A stretch of DNA of 64,000 nucleotides from assembly GCF_963678195.1 (NCBI RefSeq), contig NZ_OY782759.1, positions 1,860,001-1,924,000 on the forward strand, read 5' to 3'. Positions 59,020 to 64,000 of the stretch are shown here, piece after piece. Both the position numbers and the translations under genes were made by a program. The stretch comes from an uncultured Hyphomonas sp. Lineage in GTDB: Bacteria > Pseudomonadota > Alphaproteobacteria > Caulobacterales > Hyphomonadaceae. The notes beneath the pieces were generated by a model. It did no database searches, was not told where the DNA came from, and saw only the letters and a list, made by a program, of their open reading frames with translations. The stretch's first letter is position 1. Each line of letters opens with the position of its first letter.

Positions 59020-60708
59020 ATGCCCGATACAGCGCAAACCAAGGACGAACTCGTTTTCCTGCCACTCGGTGGCTGCGGCGAAATCGGCATGAACCTCAAC
59101 GCCTACGGCTATGGACCGCCAGAGGCGCGCCGCTGGATTCTTGCCGATCTCGGCGTGACGTTCGGCGGAGAAGACACGCCCGGCGTCGACCTGATCTGTG
59201 CGGATCCGGATTACCTGATCGGCGAACACATCGATGCGGTATTTCTCACGCACGCCCATGAAGACCATATTGGCGCCGTCGGCCTGATCTATCCCCGCCT
59301 TGGAATAAACGTGCCGATCTATGCGACGCCGTTTACCGCTGAACTCGTCCGTTCAAAGATGGAAGAGCGCGGTGTCGATACGGATGTCCTGAAGACGATC
59401 TCCATGGGTGGTAAGGTTCAGGCCGGGCCGTTCGAAGTGACCTATGTGACGCTGACCCACTCCATTCCGGAACCGAACGCGCTGGCGATCCGAACCCCTG
59501 CGGGGGTTGTGCTGCACACAGGCGACTGGAAGATCGACCCGGATCCGCAAATCGGTTCGACTACGGATGTTGAAGGTCTCACCGCGCTGGGTGATGAAGG
59601 CGTTCTCGCCATGGTCTGTGATTCCACGAACGTGTTCGAGGAAGGCGAGGCCGGTTCCGAAGAAACTGTCCGCCAGGGGCTGGTCGAACTGATCGCAGCG
59701 CAGAAAACCGGCGCTGTGGCTGTGACGACCTTTGCCTCTAATGTTGCCCGCGTGAAATCTATCATCGATGCCGCGACGCAGGCCGATCGCCATGTCTGTC
59801 TTGTCGGGCGCAGCATGCACAAGATCACCAATGCGGCGAAAGCCGTTGGCATTCTGCCGCCAAAACTCGAATTCGTGGACGAGGGGGAGGCAGGGCACTT
59901 CCCGCCGGAAAACATTCTCTATCTCTGCACCGGTAGTCAGGGAGAGCCCCGGGCTGCGCTGTCACGCATCGCGCGCGGTGACCACCGTCATGTGGCCTTG
60001 CGCGAAGGGGACACGGTGATTTTCTCCTCCCGCCAGATTCCGGGGAACGAGAAGGGTATCTTCGCCCTCCAGAACGGTTTGGCGGAGCAGGGCATTCGCG
60101 TCATCACCCCGCGCATGGTGCCGCAGAAAATTCACGTCTCCGGCCACCCGTGCCGGGATGAGCTGCGCCGGATGTACCAATGGGTGCGGCCGCGTATTTC
60201 GGTGCCTGTGCACGGTGAACGCCGGCACATCATGGAACACGCGGCCTATGCCAGATCCCTGCAGGTGGCCGAGGCCATCACGCCTCGCAATGGCAGCCTC
60301 GTGCGCCTCGCGCCGGGGCCTGCCGAAATTCTGGACGAGGTGCCGAACGGCCGCCTGTTCCTGGATGGCAAGCAGTTGGTGCCGGAAGGCGCGCAGGGTA
60401 TTCAGGAGCGCCGCAAGCTGTCATGGAACGGGATCATTTTTGCGTCCGTTTCCCTCGACGAGCGGGGCGATATTGTCGACGGGCCGGTTGTTGTCGTGAA
60501 AGGCTTTTCCGAGCCTGACGGACGGCTTGCGGATGAAAGCCTTGAATCTCTGGAAGAGGCAGCCGACATTGCTGTAAGTGGCCTGAAACGCAAGAACCGC
60601 TTCGATGACGACGCGGTGGAACGTGCGATCGGCCGCGCGCTTCGAAAGGCCGCAGAGACAGCCTATGGCATGCGCCCGATGATCGAAGTCGTTGTTTTGA
60701 GGACCTGA
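59020..60708 (+). CDS. rnj: Ribonuclease J
   Basis: Metallo-beta-lactamase/beta-CASP RNase with endo- and 5'-exonuclease activity, typical of alphaproteobacteria and Firmicutes. 562 aa. The zinc motif HAHEDH is at 78-83; GDWKIDPDP, CDSTNVFEEGEAGSEE and the beta-CASP motif VHGERRHIMEHA with HVSGHP follow. It lies 6 bp after coaX, in the conserved nuo-birA-coaX-rnj order. Confidence 0.96.
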   Translation: MPDTAQTKDELVFLPLGGCGEIGMNLNAYGYGPPEARRWILADLGVTFGGEDTPGVDLICADPDYLIGEHIDAVFLTHAHEDHIGAVGLIYPRLGINVPIYATPFTAELVRSKMEERGVDTDVLKTISMGGKVQAGPFEVTYVTLTHSIPEPNALAIRTPAGVVLHTGDWKIDPDPQIGSTTDVEGLTALGDEGVLAMVCDSTNVFEEGEAGSEETVRQGLVELIAAQKTGAVAVTTFASNVARVKSIIDAATQADRHVCLVGRSMHKITNAAKAVGILPPKLEFVDEGEAGHFPPENILYLCTGSQGEPRAALSRIARGDHRHVALREGDTVIFSSRQIPGNEKGIFALQNGLAEQGIRVITPRMVPQKIHVSGHPCRDELRRMYQWVRPRISVPVHGERRHIMEHAAYARSLQVAEAITPRNGSLVRLAPGPAEILDEVPNGRLFLDGKQLVPEGAQGIQERRKLSWNGIIFASVSLDERGDIVDGPVVVVKGFSEPDGRLADESLESLEEAADIAVSGLKRKNRFDDDAVERAIGRALRKAAETAYGMRPMIEVVVLRT

Positions 60709-60713
60709 GTATC

Positions 60714-61142
60714 ATGAGTGAATTCAAGATCGGACCATTGAACCATGTCGGCGTGGCCGTGCCGGATCTGGAAGAGGCCTGCGAAACATATCGCACCCTG
60801 TATGGTGCAACGGACATCACCACGCCCTTCGACATGCCCGACCAGGGCGTGAAAGTGTGCTTTGTGAACCTTCCGAACAGCCAGATTGAGCTGATCGAAC
60901 CGCTGAACGAAGAGTCCCCGATCCACAATTTCATCCAGAAAAACCCGAAAGGCGGACAACACCATGTCTGCTTCGAAGTGGATGACATCAACGAGGCTGT
61001 GGAAGAAATGGGCAAGCGGGGCGCAACCGTGCTCGGCAAGCCGCGCATTGGTGCCCATGGCACGATGATCATCTTCGTTCACCCGAAAAACTCGAATGGC
61101 GTTCTGATCGAACTGATGGAAAGCCCGAAAGGCGATCACTGA
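60714..61142 (+). CDS. mce: Methylmalonyl-CoA epimerase
   Basis: Interconverts (S)- and (R)-methylmalonyl-CoA in propionate breakdown. 142 aa VOC-fold protein: NHVGVAVPDLEEACETY with a metal His, NSQIELIEPL, QHHVCFEVDDI and NGVLIELME with the other ligands. It starts 5 bp after rnj; its TGA overlaps the next ATG. Gene symbol usage varies. Confidence 0.93.
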   Translation: MSEFKIGPLNHVGVAVPDLEEACETYRTLYGATDITTPFDMPDQGVKVCFVNLPNSQIELIEPLNEESPIHNFIQKNPKGGQHHVCFEVDDINEAVEEMGKRGATVLGKPRIGAHGTMIIFVHPKNSNGVLIELMESPKGDH

Positions 61143-61375
61143 TGCAGTTCATGAGCGGGTTGGTCGTTTTCACGATCGCCTGGTGGGTCTGTTTCTTTAC
61201 CGTGCTTCCCATTGGCGTTCAGGGTCAGTGGGAAGATGGGTCGACCGTTGAGGGCACCGAAGAGGCGGCCCCGAAACATCATATGGTCGGCAAGAAAGCC
61301 ATATGGGCCACGATGGGCGCCACCGTGATAACCGCCATTGCAGCCGTTGTCGTGCCACGCCTGCTTGCGCAATAG
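61142..61375 (+). CDS. DUF1467 family small membrane protein
   Basis: A 77-aa membrane protein of unknown role with two helices (about residues 5-27 and 52-74) joined by a short charged loop (PKHHMVGKKA). The FTIAWWVCFFTVLPIGVQ segment is the family hallmark. It overlaps mce by one base. The family occurs at this spot, next to proS, across alphaproteobacteria. Confidence 0.88.
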   Translation: MQFMSGLVVFTIAWWVCFFTVLPIGVQGQWEDGSTVEGTEEAAPKHHMVGKKAIWATMGATVITAIAAVVVPRLLAQ

Positions 61376-61427
61376 GCGCCGCTGCGGCTAGGTGAGCCGC
61401 GTTTTACAACAAGTCCCCGGGGATTCG

Positions 61428-62747
61428 ATGCGGCTTTCCAGATACTTCCTGCCCGTTTCCAAGGAAGCGCCGGCAGATGCGGCCATTGTTTCGCACAAGC
61501 TGATGCTGCGCACCGGCATGGTGCGCCAGAACGGAGCGGGCATCTACACCTGGCTGCCGCTGGGCTATCGCGTCCTGAAGAAGATCGAACAGATCGTGCG
61601 GGAAGAGATGGACCGCGCAGGCGCCGTCGAACTTCTCATGCCTACGCTGCAGCAGGCCGATCTGTGGCGTGAATCCGGCCGCTATGATGATTACGGCAAG
61701 GAGATGCTCCGCATCAAAGACCGGCACGACCGGGACATGCTCTACGGCCCGACCAATGAAGAGCTGATCACCGACGTCTTCCGGTCTTATGTGAAAAGCT
61801 ACAAGCAGCTTCCGCTGAACCTGTATCACCAGCAATGGAAGTTCCGCGATGAAGTGCGCCCGCGCTTTGGCGTGATGCGCGGCCGCGAATTCCTGATGAA
61901 GGATGCCTATTCCTTCGACCTCGATGAAGACGGTGCGCGGGTCGCTTACTACAAGATGTTCTGCGCCTACCTGAACGCGTTCAGCCGCATGGGCCTGACC
62001 GCCGTGCCGATGCGCGCCGATACCGGCCCGATTGGGGGCGAACTCAGCCACGAATTCATCATCCTCGCCGATACGGGCGAGAGCGCGGTTTTCTGTGACA
62101 AAACACTGCTGGATATGGAGCCGCCCGGGCTGGACCTCGACTTTGATGGCGACCTGTCCGGCGAAGTGGAGAAGCGCACGCAATACTATGCGGCCACCGA
62201 AGAGATGCACGACGAGGCGGCCTTCGCGGCCATTCCGGAAGACCGTCAGGTCTCCGCGCGCGGCATCGAAGTCGGCCACATCTTCAATTTCGGCACCAAA
62301 TATTCGAAGCCCATGAATGCCGTGGTGCAGGGGCCGGATGGTCAGATGGTGCCGGTCCAGATGGGCAGCTACGGCATCGGCGTCTCGCGCCTCGTCGGCG
62401 GCATCATCGAGGCATGCCATGACGACAATGGTATTGTGTGGCCGGAATCCGTGGCGCCGTTCCATGTCGGTCTGATCAACATGCGTGCTGGCGATGAAGC
62501 CTGCGACAAGGCCTGCGGCGATCTCTACGAGCAGCTGGAAGCGGCTGGTATCGACACGCTGTACGACGACACCGATGACCGGGCCGGCGCGAAGTTCGCG
62601 CGGATGGATCTGATCGGCCTGCCATGGCAGCTGGTGATCGGCCCGAAAGGCCTTGAAAAGGGCATAGTTGAAGTCAAGAATCGCAAGACTGGCGAGAAGG
62701 TTGAGCTGCCCTTCGCCGATGTCGTTGCAAAGGTTACGCCCGCATGA
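61428..62747 (+). CDS. proS: Prolyl-tRNA synthetase
   Basis: Charges tRNA-Pro. 439 aa: the short alphaproteobacterial form lacking the editing insertion that makes most bacterial enzymes ~570 aa. Class II motifs: motif 1 in [19 protein letters not shown], motif 2 in [20 protein letters not shown] with EF, and motif 3 in [16 protein letters not shown]. The anticodon-binding domain follows. Start ATG 61428, after GGGGA, gives [10 protein letters not shown]; the frame opens 12 codons earlier at a GTG. The stop overlaps lolC (ATGA). Confidence 0.97.
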   Translation: MRLSRYFLPVSKEAPADAAIVSHKLMLRTGMVRQNGAGIYTWLPLGYRVLKKIEQIVREEMDRAGAVELLMPTLQQADLWRESGRYDDYGKEMLRIKDRHDRDMLYGPTNEELITDVFRSYVKSYKQLPLNLYHQQWKFRDEVRPRFGVMRGREFLMKDAYSFDLDEDGARVAYYKMFCAYLNAFSRMGLTAVPMRADTGPIGGELSHEFIILADTGESAVFCDKTLLDMEPPGLDLDFDGDLSGEVEKRTQYYAATEEMHDEAAFAAIPEDRQVSARGIEVGHIFNFGTKYSKPMNAVVQGPDGQMVPVQMGSYGIGVSRLVGGIIEACHDDNGIVWPESVAPFHVGLINMRAGDEACDKACGDLYEQLEAAGIDTLYDDTDDRAGAKFARMDLIGLPWQLVIGPKGLEKGIVEVKNRKTGEKVELPFADVVAKVTPA

Positions 62748-64000
62748 GTCAGGCCGCTGCGCCATTTGGACGTCTCGAACGAACCCTGGCCTGGCGGTAC
62801 CTGCGCGCCCGGCGTGAACATGGCGGTGCGAGCCTGATTTCGATCATCTCCTTCGTCGGCATTTTCTTCGCCGTTGCGGCGCTGATCATCACCATGTCGA
62901 TCATGAGCGGTTTCCGCGCGACGCTTCTGGATGCGTTGCTGGGCGGCCAGCCGCATGTCTATGCCGTTGTCAATCAGTACACAGAGGCCGAAGCCGAGGC
63001 GATTGCCGACAAGATCCGGGAAGTGCCGGGCGTCACCAGCGCATCGCCCTATATCGAGGAATACGTCCTCGTCACGGCCAATGGCCGCAAGACAGGCGCG
63101 GTCGTGCGTGCGCTGCGGAACGAAGATCTCGCGACGCTCGCCTTCCTGAAGGACCATGGGCAGGCGGCGATCGATGCCGGGTTCGGCGTCGGACGGAATG
63201 GCGGCAACACGATCATGATGGGCTCTTTCCTGGCGGCGGGCCGCGAAGGCTTGGGCGTCATTCCGGGCGACAAGGTCGAGATCATCACCACTGGCACCAA
63301 TGCCAGCGTCATGGGCGCGACGCCGCGTTCCAAGGCCTACACGGTGGGGGAGATCTTCTCCACCGGCAGTGTCGAACTCGACATGGCCTATATCTTCATG
63401 CCGATGGACCAGGCGCAGATCCTGTTCCAGTCCAAGGATCATTACCAGATGCTGGACATCCGGTTGAAGGACCCGGACAAGACGCAGGAAGCCATGCGGG
63501 CCATTTCGCTCGCCACCGGCAATGCCGTGATGATGTATGACTGGAAGAGCCAGCGCGCGGCCTATCTGAACGCCCTGAAAGTGGAACGGACCATGGTGCG
63601 CCTGCTGGTCATGGTGATCATGGGAATTGCGACGCTGAACATTATCGTCGGCGTGGTCATGCTGGTGAAGAACAAGACCCGCGACATCGCGATCCTGCGC
63701 ACGATCGGCCTCGGCCGCGGCGGTGTCCTGCGCGTGTTTCTGATGGTCGGCACTGTGCTTGGTTCGCTGGGCGCGCTTCTGGGCATGACAGTCGGCGTCC
63801 TGTTCATCCTGAACATCGGCGCCATAGAGGCCTTCATCAATCTGTTCATGGACGGCGGCAAAGTGTTTGACGCGGAGACCTATGGCCTCGCGCACCTGCC
63901 GGCGATCCTCGACTGGGGCGACGTGTTCAGCACAGGCCTCTACGCCCTTGGCATGTCGGCCTTCGTTTCTCTTATTCCGGCCTGGTGGGCCTCCCGCCAG
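62744..64000 (+). CDS. lolC: Lipoprotein-releasing ABC transporter permease LolC/LolE (partial)
   Basis: Permease that extracts outer-membrane lipoproteins from the inner membrane, working with LolD. The gene overlaps proS by 4 bp and runs off the window with no stop after 419 codons; a family member is about 420-430 aa, so only the end is missing. First helix about residues 33-52 ([17 protein letters not shown], then MSIMSGFR), a periplasmic domain to about 280, then helices from 285 onward ([17 protein letters not shown]) with the [13 protein letters not shown] coupling segment. Confidence 0.92.
   Translation, partial: MSQAAAPFGRLERTLAWRYLRARREHGGASLISIISFVGIFFAVAALIITMSIMSGFRATLLDALLGGQPHVYAVVNQYTEAEAEAIADKIREVPGVTSASPYIEEYVLVTANGRKTGAVVRALRNEDLATLAFLKDHGQAAIDAGFGVGRNGGNTIMMGSFLAAGREGLGVIPGDKVEIITTGTNASVMGATPRSKAYTVGEIFSTGSVELDMAYIFMPMDQAQILFQSKDHYQMLDIRLKDPDKTQEAMRAISLATGNAVMMYDWKSQRAAYLNALKVERTMVRLLVMVIMGIATLNIIVGVVMLVKNKTRDIAILRTIGLGRGGVLRVFLMVGTVLGSLGALLGMTVGVLFILNIGAIEAFINLFMDGGKVFDAETYGLAHLPAILDWGDVFSTGLYALGMSAFVSLIPAWWASRQ

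Overview
The window reads as ordinary, densely coded chromosome of a GC-rich alphaproteobacterium, most probably of the Hyphomonadaceae/Caulobacterales type. That placement is inferred from gene order and gene form: nuoA-N followed by birA, coaX, rnj, methylmalonyl-CoA epimerase, a DUF1467 protein, proS and lolC; a short prolyl-tRNA synthetase without editing insert; tuf followed by tRNA-Trp; a eukaryotic-type NADP isocitrate dehydrogenase; and a zwf-pgl-edd-glk-eda operon for Entner-Doudoroff sugar breakdown.

Layout. 1-3.2 kb: an epoxide-hydrolase-like enzyme, an SDR, a CinA-C protein and an orphan membrane coiled-coil protein of lower GC. 3.2-6.0 kb (minus): dnaB behind the ribosomal block rpsF-rpsR-rplI. 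6.2-12.5 kb (plus): fabD-fabG-acpP-fabF, mltG, yicC, gmk and a small one-helix protein, closed by a perfectly symmetric terminator shared with convergent icd. 13.8-19.1 kb: an RNA methyltransferase, an HI0933-type flavoprotein, a REP-like repeat, and an enoyl-CoA hydratase divergent from two tandem acyl-CoA dehydrogenases. 19.1-21.4 kb: a LysR regulator divergent from two overlapping GNAT-like genes.

21.4-23.6 kb is the one clearly accessory region. It is AT-richer, with a poorly conserved or broken ORF, a three-helix membrane protein translationally coupled to a lipoprotein that carries a phospholipase A2 active-site motif, and a 76-nt nested hairpin. It ends against a short minus-strand reading frame that looks like the beheaded start of a RidA-type gene, next to tRNA-Phe.

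23.8-26.6 kb (minus): pgi, a short RNase E/G and yacG. 26.7-30.7 kb: tuf with its own promoter and structured leader, tRNA-Trp and tex. 30.8-39.8 kb: a GMC oxidoreductase and a GH13 alpha-glucosidase, then zwf-pgl-edd-glk-eda. Together these can liberate glucose from oligosaccharides, phosphorylate it (Glk) and oxidise it to pyruvate and glyceraldehyde-3-phosphate; Pgi links in fructose-6-phosphate. 39.9-42.4 kb: purB and a secreted repeat protein with a peptidoglycan-binding domain. 42.5-57.5 kb: the complete 14-gene complex I operon, with a 23-codon micro-ORF between nuoD and nuoE, a NuoE carrying a long extra C-terminal domain, and a NuoL with a His/Asp-rich loop. 57.5-64 kb: birA to lolC, the last cut by the window edge.

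No CRISPR array, insertion sequence, rRNA or integrase was seen. The best candidate for something undescribed is the coupled membrane protein/PLA2-like lipoprotein pair at 21,994-23,372 and the structured junction beside it.
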